A stretch of 64,000 nucleotides of DNA, taken from assembly GCF_041381155.1 (NCBI RefSeq), contig NC_091137.1:19203655-19267654 (forward strand), written 5' to 3'. How positions within the stretch are numbered: position 1 is the first letter of the stretch; every line of letters starts with the position of its first letter. Under the pieces are notes generated by a model that worked only from the letters and a program-made list of their open reading frames with translations, was not told where the DNA came from and searched no databases. The stretch comes from Argopecten irradians (taxonomy: Eukaryota > Mollusca > Bivalvia > Pectinida > Pectinidae). This document shows, in pieces, positions 45,601 through 58,027 of the stretch. Made by a program: the position numbers and the translations under genes.

Positions 45601-46534
45601 TAAGTGGATATTTTAGATCATTTGTGGTCTTGGCACACTGGGCCAATGACCTGAATATTAGGCCGCTAATGCCCAATTACTAATGGATAGATTTTTTATG
45701 TTCCGTAATACGTCAAGTATCGTGGACCCGCGACATGTTCTCGTCAAGTTAAGAACATCTGCAAAGACAGAGCATGCACTATATTAAAGATAAAGAGTTA
45801 GTGTATATGTAATTGTCCATTGATGCGCCTTTTGTTGTCTAAGACTTTACCACGGACGCGGCGAATATATGTTGAGATATACTTATATTATGGGAAAGAG
45901 GAGGTAGAAAAGTCCTTCCCAAATCTCTCATCAAAAGCACTCGACGTCTAGTCCCCGTTCTACAAACAATCCACCTTTGGCTCCCGATGATGGCACCGTG
46001 TAAACTGAAACAACAGCTCACATAAAGAACAGATGGCTACCGTCATCCGTTTTTATATCGCGCAGGCTAAAGAATCTTATCTTCATGGTTCCCTTGTACA
46101 ATGCCAACAACCCGAGTCTGCTTTGCTGCCGACTCCATGACTCGCGAATATATCTAATCTTACGACGATCTAGCCAATTTCATAAGATTCGAAATCCTCT
46201 CTCCTTTTTCTTTTGGTCAATACAAACTACAGCGATCAGCGGTTTGTGGCGACCTCTCTCGATGCGATTTGAAAGATATTTTGAGCTAGTGTATCGTCGT
46301 TTCCCCCCGTGGGTTATATATGGATTAAAACCTTCTTCACTGGATTGGATGTTTATGCAGACCTTTGCATGAGAATGCAAACATTATAATTCTGGATTAG
46401 GTGATTTACATAATGTTTAAATCAATTTACAGAATTACATTTAAAATATTTTCCAAATGAGACCATTAATTTGAGTGCATTTTTTTGCAAGTTAGCCAGT
46501 ATTACTTACAGATATCTGATTATTAATTGTAATA

Positions 46535-46630
46535 GGAGCGGGTTTTGTCCAAAAGGACCCCGAGGGGCCATCCGACTGTAAGCTCTCGCGTTATATGTTT
46601 TAAGTCCCAAATCGTGATCGTTCATAGTAA
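46535..46630 (+). repeat. direct repeat D, copy 1
   Basis: Shares TTTTGTCCAAAAGGACCC-like, CGTTATATGTTTTAAGTC and AAATCGTGAT blocks with 49140-49235, roughly 80 percent identical over 90 bases. Origin unknown. Confidence 0.6.
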
Positions 46631-49139
46631 TTTTAGTATTTATGTTACAGACGATGGTCCACAGTCGTCACGCAAATCCTCTATCCCGCCGATCCACGTT
46701 TCCTCCAAAGGTTTGTCCACAGTTGCCTGTAGTGGTATCCACAGACAGGTTCGATTTCTATGAGTGATTAGCGGAAAGCAACTGACACTTAACTCAATAA
46801 CTCACAACAGTTTAGTGTTTAGATTACCAGTTACTCAGAAGAATCAAAGCTATTTTTTATTTTATATAATGACTATAGAATCAGTGTGGTTATGTGACTA
46901 ATGTTGATTGAGATTTTAGAAGAATAGTATAGAGGTTTCATAGAGTGACATTATCTATATACCGAGTGATGTAGACAATTAGCTCGCAGTAACAGTAGAA
47001 CAAATTGTATACAATTAAATTTCACTTATCTATACCAACAGTGTTCCAAAACGCTACGGAGGTCCCACCGTGACATCCTAACGGGAGATAACCGATGTCT
47101 ACCAAGATCGTTTCCAACTATAAATGACATAACCAACCGTGTTATTATATAGGTTTTCCTATGGATGATCTAAGCCCTATGCCCCGGACGAGATCCGCCC
47201 TACTACAACTTGTGCGAACTATGTTACCTCCTAAGGATGTCTATGCCCTATGGCCCCTGACAATTCCCATAGATAGACACAAAACCCTTGTTTGCCATGT
47301 TGAGATCCTTAAGTATTTGTAAGACCCGCAAATGGGTATGTTACTCTCGAGAGAACGCAAGTGATGTGCACTGTCGACGGACAGTGCACTCCGTGTTCGT
47401 AGTCCCTTACCCATGATCTCCCTAGTCACTAGACCTCAAAGACTTCCTTATAGGCAACCCATTTTTATAAACAGACGCATCATTTCCACCTGTAACCACC
47501 CCATGTGTGTACCGATCTGATGTTGTCAAAGTAGTCCGGACAGTTGGTAGGCTTATCTCTACGGATATTTAGTTGAGAAACCGGTTGCTATACAATCATC
47601 CGCCACATACCACAACTAAATATAAGGTAGATGATCTTCCGTCTCTAATGATTCAGAGCAAGGCTCAACTTGACTGATAAACTACCTCCCCACAGCGTGT
47701 TCACAACGATTTGTGTACTCTCGTCGGCAATGCAGCGTTCAGAATTTGGGTGGATGATTTTGGCGTGAATTCATGAGGTAGCAACAATGCGGATTGAAGA
47801 ATTGTGGATGCTATAAACAGCATATCAACCCACCCGCCTGCATGGCATAAGAGACCTGTTACTCTTACGGTTCTGACAGCTTCCCCTGAATATTGGCGTT
47901 CAAAGATAACAGTATACAGATCAACCGGAACGTTGATGACTTAGAAGAGAGTGCGTATATATAAAATATTTAATATGTCTGTATCAAATTACATAAGCTC
48001 ACACAATGATGTGAGAATAAACCCGTTAATGAACACACTTCTCCGCTCACTCCTCCAATGAGATTCAAAGGTACAATTGTGACATTTGATATATTTGCTT
48101 TCGTCTAAATATAACCGCTTAAATGTTCATACATTAACCTTGATAGGTATATATGTATGTGCAGAGTCTACGCCATGCATTGTGTACTCGATCTCTTTCT
48201 CGCACTCGCATTGTTCAAGTTATTCAGGGCCGTTATAACGGTTCAACTGTACATTCCACCGGTACTCATTCCCAGGTAAGTTGGTTTGGGATGTTTAGCG
48301 AGGGCTTGGCGATAGGACGGGCCATTGTCATTCTTAATTCATAACCGTCATGTAGAATATACAGACGCTCAGTTTCGTTTCGCTTATTCCCTGTTGTGGT
48401 TTCCGCTTCCCTAAAAATGTAAAATCTATGAGCCCACACTCCCTTTCTTTAGGATTGAAACCTTTGGTGTAGACATTGTTTATAAGTATCTGACTGAATT
48501 ATCTGACAGCTGCCCTACATGTATGAGTTACTCTTTACTTCAATATATTTCTGTAATGTTCCCTTTGAAACTTATGCTTATAATGTTGTGCCTTATCTAA
48601 GTCCATATCCACACCGTTCCAGGCAGCATACCTGTTTCTAAGGTAATGTACGATGTACATCCCTGCCCAATCACACGCTCTGACCTTCGTGAAGTGTCAG
48701 GGATGTTCTCTCTTCATTTCGTACTAAACCTTATAGGTGGGTACAAGAGGTACATATGAAATGGTTTTCCAGTTCCCGACGCCTCATTTATAACTACCCC
48801 TGAATATGCAAGAAACCATTCTCCATTGAGGATTATAAACTATATAGTTCCCTAAAACCATTATGTTCACACCAACTTTATCCCCAATAAATCTAATAAC
48901 AGCCAGTACTTATAATCATTAAACACTAGTATACAGTCTATCACTAGAAGTTTAAGCACCTACTAAAATACAACGTCACAAATAAAGTTTACAATCATTC
49001 TATATAATACGCTTGGTATAATAAATGTTACAAATACAACTAAGTTATTTAGTCTATACAACAAAGTATTTGAGAAATTGGTTAATGTAAATCTGTACTC
49101 TTCACAACTACATCCTGTGCACAGCAACCATATCTGTAA

Positions 49140-49235
49140 CTAGGGTGAGTTTTCCAAAAGGACCCGGAGGGCACGATCGAACTGTAGCTCCCGTTATATG
49201 TTTTAAGTCACTAAATCGTGATAGTTATAACATGT
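49140..49235 (+). repeat. direct repeat D, copy 2
   Basis: Same orientation as 46535-46630 and 2.6 kb away. The intervening DNA shows no coding capacity, so no element class is claimed. Confidence 0.6.
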
Positions 49236-50460
49236 ATCTTCGATAAAACAAGAACGATTGGGATACGATATAAAGAGAATTTCTATAGTTTAGCAAACAG
49301 TGTCAGGCAGGGATTTTAAAGAGGGACTTATAATATATATAAAAATCCATGTTAATAATAGGATAAAAAGTAATGATTGAAATAAAATAATATTTGTTAA
49401 TGTTGTTGTTATTAGTACGTTAATAACATAAGTTTAAAAGTAGGTATACCCATTTTGTTCAAGATGGAGAAAAAACAGAAAATAATTAGGAATAAACTTT
49501 TTATTTTGTTTGAGGTTATCGATGGCTTTATTTATATTGGAGCACGTGTACTAACGGGCTCCCATTGATCTCTATTATAAGCTCATAACCCCAACATAAT
49601 AGAAATCTATTTCCTTATATTCTATTAACAGGGATTTTCACGTATAATGAATATTATTGTATTTTCTCGTGTCATTTGAATTTTTTTTCATTTCCAAAAA
49701 TACTCCATTATTTTTGTTCATCTCTCCCCGTCCAAACGTCTAACAAATTCGATTGAACTGGTTTTTATTCGGTTTATGTTCCCGCCAGTGGGGTCATGAC
49801 CCCATCCGTGCTTATGCCAGCGACTATTATCCGTAACAATAGAATCGCCGCCCACGAGGTTTGTACTAATCATTTTGCACAGGATTAATGAGTTAATACT
49901 CAGAAAGCATGTGTTCTTGAGGGTCCATGTCAGAGTAATACAACTGTAATTATATAGAAACGACCCTTGTCACTATTTCACATTATGATTCTTTAGGCGC
50001 GATGTAAAAATAATACCTATTTGCATGCCGCGAGGCTGGAACAATGTTGCAAAAACATCCGATCGCTGGAAATCTCATCTGTCCCTAATGACATAGCTTG
50101 CACTCGCCTGAAAACGTGGCAATTACAAATCGACTACAAGTGAGTGCCTGATTACTGTGTTAAATCTAATATGCAGAATTTTAATGAAAATTATCAAAGG
50201 TGTTAATACCTTTTATTTATGTACAATGTTTTTTGCAGCTATAAATGAGATGTTTTCTTTATATTAATTTGGTTTTTATACTCCCTTCTACCTTTATTTT
50301 TATTTTCATTTGTCATGAGATTAGGTACTATAAATATAGTCCACTTAACCTGCCCTAGATTCTATAATTATTAGGCTTTTTCCCCTAATATATACGACTA
50401 GACAAGATAATATTAGGAAATAATAATGAAATGTCTAATAAAATATAGCCAGGTTTAAGC

Positions 50461-51320
50461 TGGACTTAATTAGGGTCCATGTATTTCTTTTATCTATTTA
50501 TATCAATATGTGAATATTCCCAGATATATCCCTAGTTATAATGTCAATATCCGTCTAATGGACTCATTCCCCTATATATCCCTTGTCTATAATTGTCTAT
50601 TCCGTCTAATGGACCATTTCCATTATCATATCCCTAGTAATAATGTCCTATCCATCTAAATGGGACCAATCCCTATATTATTCCTTGTTTATAATCGGCC
50701 CTATCCGCTGTAATTGACATTCCCTACACACCTCCTAGTTATAATGTCTATCCGTCTAATGGACATTCCCTACATAATCCCTAGTTAATAAATGTCTATA
50801 CCTTCAAATTGGACCTTCCACTATATATCCCTAGTTATAATGTCTATCCGTGTAATGGACATTCCCTACATATCCCTAGTTTTCATGTCTATCCTTTCTC
50901 AGAGGAGACCTTCCCTAATATATCCCTAGTTATGATATGTCTAACCGTATAAATGGACATTCCCTACATATCCCTAGTTATAAATGTCTAATCCTTTCTA
51001 AATGACGCTTCCCTTATATATCCCTTAGTTATGATGGTCTATCCGTCTAATGGACATTCCCTACACTAACCATAGTTATAATTTCTATCCATTCTAATGG
51101 ACGCCTTCCCTATCTTTTCCCTTGTTATGATGGTCTAATATCGTCCAAATTGGACCATTACCTACATTATCCCTAGGTATAATGTCTATCCGTCTAATGG
51201 ACCTCCCTATATATGCCCTAGTTTTTAATGGGGGATATCCGTGTAATGGAACATTCCCTTTATCATATCCGCTAGTATGTTATATGTTCTATCCGTCTAA
51301 TGGGACCTTCCCTTCTATAT
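50461..51320 (+). repeat. imperfect 45-bp tandem array
   Basis: About 19 copies of a unit of about 45 bp built from TCCCTAGTTATAATGTCTAT, CCGTCTAATGGACATTCCCT and ACATA. Copies vary in length by one to several bases. Two further diverged copies lie at 52325-52445, beyond about 1 kb of unrelated sequence. Confidence 0.85.
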
Positions 51321-52449
51321 CTGTTCACGAAGGCTGTGGTTGCGCTTCGTTTGCTATATTTTCCGAATTTATATTAACCGGAACTTAGGGCGGGGGAATA
51401 ATGCTGGGCACGAGATCTCGGGGACAACTGCGCCGAGGCTTTCAGTTTATCTTACCGGGACTTGAAGAGGTGAGGGTTTTGGTTTTTAGAATCCTATGTA
51501 ATTTTGTAATATAATGGTCGCCCACATCCTTTCCCCTTATTTTGCTTGTTATTGTATAGTATGGAAAAAGCATTATCAATTACTGTGTGTGTATTTTATT
51601 CGCGTGCCAGGGTCCGATATTTTGGCCATATTTTTGAGTTGTGAAATACTGGTTGAGAAATTGTGCAAACTGTTTAGAATCTGGGCAAGTTTCGCTTTTA
51701 GAAGGGTTTCGATTAGTATATTAATAAAATCTTCACTCTTAAGGCATGTGTTGGAGAGCCGTCGTTAGGCTGGAAAAGAGTGTGGAGCATCCTGTGGTCT
51801 GATGTTTCGGGGTTACCCGTTAAGGAGATATTTAGATGAAACTGAATCGCTCGTGAAGAACGGTTGTTTGTGCGTGTCGTCAACAGATTCCACTATCAAA
51901 CGGTTCACCAAACGGTGTTTGTGAAATTGGGAGGTTAATCTATCGATAATCGTTCCAGGTGTTGTAGCGCCACTTGTCTCGGTCCCTTTCAAAAATGGGG
52001 GGGTAGATGGGTTAGAATTAATTCTGGTAGCGAAAACGTTGAGAATATTAGCAGCAAAAATTGTGCATTTTCACAAGGTACTTCCCACTGAGCCACGCGG
52101 GTATTTTCTTGTTGTCACCTTTACAAACATTGTTATAGATATTATATGGGAATTTTGATGTCCGTCCATCTGTCCATACTCCACTTAGTACCTTTGAATA
52201 TATTGTAGCGAGTACAATAGGAATCTTCAAGCTAAAGCGGAGAGTCACAGAACCCCCAGAGCTCAAAAACAAATTAATTGTATCATTTTCTTACTCTACG
52301 CTAATGAACTGCGGTCGTAAGGGAATCAAGTCGTTACATTAATTCCTAGTTATAATGTTAGAACCCATCTAATGGACCCCTTCCCTACTTATCACCTAGT
52401 TATATATGTCTATCCGGTAACATGGACCCTCCCATACATATCCCCTTGT
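51321..52449. other. sequence interrupting the 45-bp array
   Basis: Contains no recognised gene. Near 52040-52270 (minus strand) there is a perfect pol III box A, TGGCTCAGTGGG, and a stretch like the GTCCGTCCATCTGTCC part of bivalve dispersed repeats. No clear box B is present, so a tRNA or SINE call is not made. Confidence 0.35.
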
Positions 52450-53815
52450 TAAAAATCAGGCTAACCAACTGGGGACTATGGCACGAACATTTTTAACCCA
52501 TACAGTGAACATATATAATATTATAGTATAAGTGGTATGAAATCCGTGAGGTCGAGAATAACGGACATAATTTTTTTTAATATAAAAACAGTTGATTATT
52601 TTAATTAAATGGACTAGATACATCATTGACACATACCTTACCTTAAAGAAAAATAATTTATCTTTCCAAGTGAGTGCGTTGATGAAGCAAAATTGGCTCA
52701 AGTATTGAACGAAGTTTATGGCTGTGACGAATCGGGGGAAATTTACAGAAAAATATATGCTAAGTTAGACATTTCTCTGTCAGGTCGAAATGTCGTCTCT
52801 GCCTCTAATGGGTTTACCTCAAAACCAAGCCAAAATCACAAAATCTGATGCTTGGTGGCGGTAAACAGTGTATCCATAAACTTGCCAGAAGTTCCCTGTG
52901 TTCATCCACAATCTCCCTTTTGGAGCTGTTCATGACTCGAAACTTTGCTAGAAACTCCATTTAAACATCGAGTAGCTCACCTAGCTTTTAACCATCCATC
53001 CGCTTGCCATTTTCATTTTGTATTTCGGAACGCCTCATCGATTTTACCGACAAGTACAACCCACTACATTAATTGTGCATAATGCAGTCACAATATATGT
53101 AAATTCGAGATATAGCATTCCGAGAAAAAAAAAAATGAACATGGCGGAAGATGGTAAAAAGTAGAGTGAGCCTACACGATGTTTTAAATGGAGTTTCGAC
53201 AAAGTACGGGTCATGACACCTCCAAAGGAGATTGATTGTGATGAACACAGTATAATTGGATACATGTTATACCGCCAACAAGCGTAGATTTTGTGATTTT
53301 GGGTTGCGTATTTGAGAGGTACCCTTTAGAGGCGAGACGACATTTCGACCGACAGAGACATGTTCTACCCTAGCATATTCGTTACGTAAATTTCCCGATT
53401 ACGTCAAGCCATAACATCGTCAATACTTGGCCAACATTTTGTTCAACAAGACACTAATGGAAGCTAAATTATGTTTCTTTAAGGTATAGGTATGGGTCAA
53501 TGATGTATATAGGAATTTATGTTAAATATTCAACGGTTTTTTAAATTAAATAATAGGTCTCGTTTTCTCGGTCCACACACCGAGTTCATACCCCTTGATA
53601 CTCATAATATAATTTATGGATATGTGGTTTTTTAAGGTAAGGTAATGTGTCCAAAGATGTATATAGTCCAATTATTTAAATAATCACGGTTTTTTTTTAA
53701 AAAAAATAAGTCCGATTTTCTCGACCACCGAGTACATACCCTTGATACTATAATATATATATGTATACTGTTGGGTTAAAACTTTCGTGCCAGGTTCCTG
53801 TAGACCTAACATGTA
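52450..53815. repeat. long fold-back palindrome, arms over 550 bp
   Basis: 52450-53000 and 53140-53815 are reverse complements over most of their length, with many small indels. Examples in complementary form: TTCTTTAAGGTA, TGTCAATGATGTAT, AAATGGAGTTTC, CATTTCGACC and TTTTGTGATTTTGG. The right arm carries an extra tandem copy of the segment at 53480-53610 (again at 53630-53760). The centre is near 53070. Confidence 0.8.
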
Positions 53816-55139
53816 TATACTCAATTTTATGCTATATTCAAACAGCAAAAACTGACCTTACATATACATTGTAGGCCTATGTATATGTTTGCTGATATTA
53901 ATGTACATGGAAAACAGTCAGGTATTTACATGTTGAATGTATAACATAATTAACGAGTGAATAATACACTCTCACTTCTTGTCATATTTTCCATCAAATA
54001 CTCTAAGCTTCATAGAACTATGCTTGTTTTTACCTTGCCAATGTATAATAAAAAAAAAAAGAATCGGCTATTAACACTGAATCAGGCTATTATAATCGAT
54101 AAACTATGAGTGGGCCTCTTAAGATATATATCCATTAGCGGATGAGATTTTCAGCAATCCCGATTTCGGAGTCAAAGATGCACTCGGCTATTTCCGTTGT
54201 AAACAGCCAATCCCGACGGATACAGTTTCGGGTTGCGTTTTTGCGATATTTTAACGTTGATAAACATTAGCCAATATTTCAAATAACTTGTTGTATTTTG
54301 AAAACTTTCTAATTCAGGTATAAGAACGTTTGTAGGAAGTCAAAAACCCTAATAAACCTATGGATTTAGTCCCTTTAATAATAATATGGACCGAGCCAGG
54401 TTGTCCTTCTGTGGTCTGTTACCTTATAATGGCGTCCTACTTTATAATATAATGTGCTGCGCATGTCACCAACGACGGAAGTCGAAAAAAAAACGAAAAA
54501 GCGAAAATCCAATGTTTGCTTTTTCGCATTTTTCGCGTTTTTCCAAACACGAAAAAGCGAAAAAGCCCAAAAAAATTCCACGAAAAAGCGACGGAATGGA
54601 TTTTCGCTTTTTCGCTTTTTTTTCGAAAATCCGATGTTTTTTTTCGCTTTTTTCGCTTTTCGCTTTTTCGCTTTGCGTTTTTTTGGCTTTTTTTTTCGCT
54701 TTGCATTTTTTCGCTTTTTCGCTTTTTCGCGTTGGAAAAAGTGCGAAAAAGCGAAAAAGTAACATAGAATTTTCGCTTTTTCGCGTTTATCCAACGCGAA
54801 AAGAGACAATGGCAACAAATCATCCACCATAGTCTGATACTATTCCTATTGTTTCTGTTTAGCTTTGATGATGTACACCCTGGCTATATCTTGTAATCGG
54901 TCGGTTGGTTGTTAAGAAGGAACAGTCTATTTTGCACGATAATCAAATGTTCTATAACTGACATTATGGCTAATAGGTGTTCCATCTACAGCCATTTGTA
55001 GTGTGAATTCCATGTTTGTCCTCTCGCGCATAGAGTTTAATGACATTTAATGACAGATTTTTGGTACAGGATAATACATGTATATCCTCTACACCAAACT
55101 CAAATTCTGTACATACTTTATGAATACAGTTATTGATTT
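53816..55139. other. no supported gene; octamer repeat inside
   Basis: AT-rich sequence with the GCGAAAAA/TTTTTCGC block at 54480-54800, described separately. Open frames there on both strands are products of the repeat. Confidence 0.4.
54480..54800. repeat. GCGAAAAA / TTTTTCGC octamer block
   Basis: The octamer GCGAAAAA predominates at 54480-54600 and its complement TTTTTCGC at 54600-54730, then both again to 54800. The block therefore has strong self-pairing capacity and is open in most frames. The ORFs of 80-150 codons across it (Lys/Ala/Arg-rich or Phe/Ala-rich) are not genes. Confidence 0.85.
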
Positions 55140-56470
55140 CAATATCACCTCATGTTGTCAATGTAGCCTTGAAATCATAAAATAGATAGATACTTTTCCA
55201 ATTGAACTATCCAGTTCATTTTTAATACAATTTAAGTTCTTAGCACAAACAACACACCCTCTGGTAAGTTGTTCCGCACCGCTGCAGTTTACAATGTTAC
55301 ATTGTTGAGGATATACCTTCCGTTGGTTATTTTTTTGTAAGTCGCTGTCATATCTCTTGCTGTCTCCTGAAACGCTAATGTTGGTAACTGTAGATTATTT
55401 TAGTCTGTCTATGTATGAAAGGTTTTTAATTTCAGCGACCATTACTCCTAAGTCTTTTCCACTTGTGATTTCTTTAGGGTTGTATCAGCAAGGTCATACG
55501 TGCAATCATTAACACTTGTCCTTCCCAAATGCAGGTGTACACATTTCCCAGGATGCAATTTCAAGGGGCCATGTATTACACCATGCTACCATATTATGGA
55601 GATCTTCTTGTAGAATGGTTTGATCATTTTCTTCAATGATAACTCTGAATACTTTTGTGTCATCTGCGAACAGGTATGTCTCAGACAACTCGCTGATTCC
55701 TATCGTTTAAGAAGTCCTCGATCCATTTAACGACAGTGTGATGTATTCCATATGCTTTTAGTTTTTTAAGTAATCTTTCGTGTGGTACGGTATCAAACGC
55801 CTTCTGAAAATTGGTATAGATAGTCAATAGATTTTCCATTATCTAGTGCTCTGGTCCATTGGTCAAGAACTGTAAGGAGTTGAAGAGTTGGAGTTGTTGA
55901 TCTTCCCGATATAAAACCATATTGTTTGTTACTGAACAGGGAGTTGGCTTTCATATGATTTACCATGTTTTGCCGAACAAACGTTTCTATTATTTTGCAC
56001 ACAACTGATGTAAGACTGACGGGCCTGTAATTTCCAGCGAGTGATTTGTTCCTTTTTTTTGTAGATTGTACATGTGCCTCTGTCCATCCTGTTGGTACCA
56101 TTCCCGTTTCTATAGACTGATTGTATGATAGTGTTAATGGCGATGCAATTGTATTTGCCAGTTCCTTGAGAAGTCGTGGGTAAACTCCGTCTGGCCCCGG
56201 GGATTTATTAACATTAAGATTTAATAATGATTTCTGTGTTTCTTCATTTGTAAATACAAAATTTCCCATCTCTGTTATTTTTTGTGTGTCGAATATCAGT
56301 AATATCACCATTGGGCTCTGACACAAATACACTACAGAAAAACTGTGAAAGAGTTTCAGCTTTGTCACAATCTCTGTCAGTTTTCGCCAATGTTTCGTTG
56401 CTGTAATCCGTGTGGAGATCATCTATAGCTGATTTAGTTTTTGGCTTTCTATTTATATATTTCCAGGTTT
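55140..56470 (-). mobile_element. CR1-like LINE fragment, reverse transcriptase
   Basis: On the minus strand an open frame at 56422-55793 includes NLNVNKSPGPDGVYPRLLKE, AGNYRPVSLTSVVCKIIE and QYGFISGRSTTPTLQLLTV, the first half of a non-LTR reverse transcriptase. After a frame change it continues FQKAFDTVPHERLLKKLKAY then GIHHTVVKWIEDFLNDRNQR, and after another change ETYLFADDTKVFR, the F/YADD catalytic motif. Between the last two about 50-60 residues with the GIPQGSVLGP-type motif are deleted. NKSPGPDG plus LFADDTK favours the CR1/L2 side of Jockey-type LINEs. Endonuclease is absent; the copy is dead and 5'-truncated. Confidence 0.85.
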
Positions 56471-56589
56471 AATTTCGGGTCTTCCTTCGACCTATTGGCT
56501 AATTAATTCACACTCAAATTTTCTTACGTAAAAATCGCGTTCGTTTTCTTACGGCATTTGAAGCTCGTCTGTAAACTCATTGTATATTT

Positions 56590-56981
56590 GTATAAGGTGG
56601 GTGTTTCCGATTTGATCAATATTTGTATATTGTGGGCGTCTCCGATTTAACCTTTATTTGAATATTGTAGGTGTCTCCCATTTGACCTAGATTTGTATAT
56701 TGTGAGCGTCTCCGATTTGACCTTGATTTGTTTATTGCGGGGATCTCCGATTTAACCTATATTTGTATATTGTGGATGTCTCCGATTTGACCTAGATTTG
56801 TATATTGTGGGTGTCTCCGATTTTACCTAAATTTGTATATTGTGGGCGTCTCCGATTTGACCTATATTTGTATATTGTGAGTGCCTCCGATTTGACCTAT
56901 ATTTGTATAATGTGGGTGTCTCCGATTTAACCTATATTTGTATATATATTGTAGGTGTCTCCGATTTGACATCGATTTGTA
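56590..56981 (+). repeat. 35-bp minisatellite, about 11 copies
   Basis: Unit ATTTGTATATTGTGGGTGTC then TCCGATTTGACCTAG, strict 35-bp period (e.g. 56761 to 56796). It abuts the TTAA MITE at 56986. Confidence 0.9.
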
Positions 56982-56985
56982 TTAA

Positions 56986-57341
56986 AGATGCTCCACCGCC
57001 GACAAATGGTATTTTTTCACTATCAAAAACAGGAGCAGACGATTTAGTATTTTTCTTCAGTTACAAAAGTTACTTACTTTACACTATTACCACCATTGAA
57101 AAGTTTGAGCTTCTAATTTTACTTAAAGTTAAATATACGAAAAATAATTAATTGCATCCCGAAAAAATTCCGTGGCACTATATCTTATATGGAATGAAGT
57201 AATGATTGCGCATGCACCAAAGGCGAAATAAATTATTTTATGTTATTTTTTGTGTTAATTAGGCATATATATACACGATTAAACACCAATTATTGTTCAA
57301 ATAATGAATATCATCTATGCTCTGTCGGCGATGGAGCATCT
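56986..57341. mobile_element. TTAA-type MITE, family A, copy 3 (complete)
   Basis: A 356-bp element flanked by TTAA at 56982-56985 and 57342-57345. Inward termini are AGATGCTCCACCGCCGACA and AGATGCTCCATCGCCGACA. It is nearly colinear with 3492-3843, differing by scattered substitutions. No coding capacity. Confidence 0.88.
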
Positions 57342-57345
57342 TTAA

Positions 57346-58027
57346 GGATGTATGGCGGTTTACGACAAAATCTAGAACGCCAACTATATACATGTATATA
57401 TTCCTATGCTATTTTTTATATTTTACTCATGTGAGAATCATTACCGTAATACGGACTGTTGGGGCCATAGTTGTGTTATTGCTGGTTTTGCGTCCATTGT
57501 TGGTTCAGTTTAAGTCCTCCGAATGAAAAAAACACACGCAAGTACTGTTTTATGAACCGAGCGATGAAAGATAGGTACACCACGCAAAATACTCATACTA
57601 CCTAAAATATGTAAAATCAATAAAAGTAAAATCTGATTTTGATCACTTGCAATGAACCAAATTATTTTTGTAAAAACATATGCAATATGCATAATCTACA
57701 ACAGTTTGAACTCCTCAACTTAAATAACAGGATTTTTTTGTGTATATGAATGTGTTTGTTTTTCTGCTTAGGTTTCAGAAAATAATAAAAAAAAAAGACG
57801 CAACACAGAAAACACAAATATGGCCTTATAGGATGAAAAAAATAACAATGGAATAATGCCAAGACATAGTGATAACTGTACACATATCTTTGATTTGTAG
57901 TTGTATGTCAAATGAAATATGTTTGACCTATCTGACACAACCTTGGAGAATCACACGAAAATGTTAACATTAATTCGATTGAAACTCATTATGTGCAGAG
58001 TTGGGCGATCATGTTCTATGGATTTTT
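57346..58027. other. no gene seen; protease 3' flank
   Basis: The right part should be the 3' UTR of the minus-strand serine protease ending at 58028. The rest is AT-rich without recognisable features. Confidence 0.4.

Larger units (their letters stand above)
45601..50460. other. gene-poor stretch with a direct repeat pair
   Basis: No recognisable protein on either strand. Upstream exons of the minus-strand membrane protein could lie here (45839-46021 and 46180-46380 are open) but show no convincing start or splice pattern. Direct repeats at 46535-46630 and 49140-49235 stand out. Many near-repeats with small indels suggest low base accuracy. Confidence 0.4.

Noticed and set aside
45839-46380. 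Minus-strand ORFs as upstream exons of the membrane protein
   Set aside because: Open frames of 60-66 codons without splice sites in the needed phase or hydrophobic pattern; kept as unannotated.
52078-52110. tRNA gene suggested by a perfect box A TGGCTCAGTGGG on the minus strand
   Set aside because: No box B at the right spacing and no cloverleaf could be drawn.
54375-54832. Several ORFs of 80-151 codons on both strands
   Set aside because: All derive from the GCGAAAAA octamer repeat; overlapping frames on both strands are open for the same reason.
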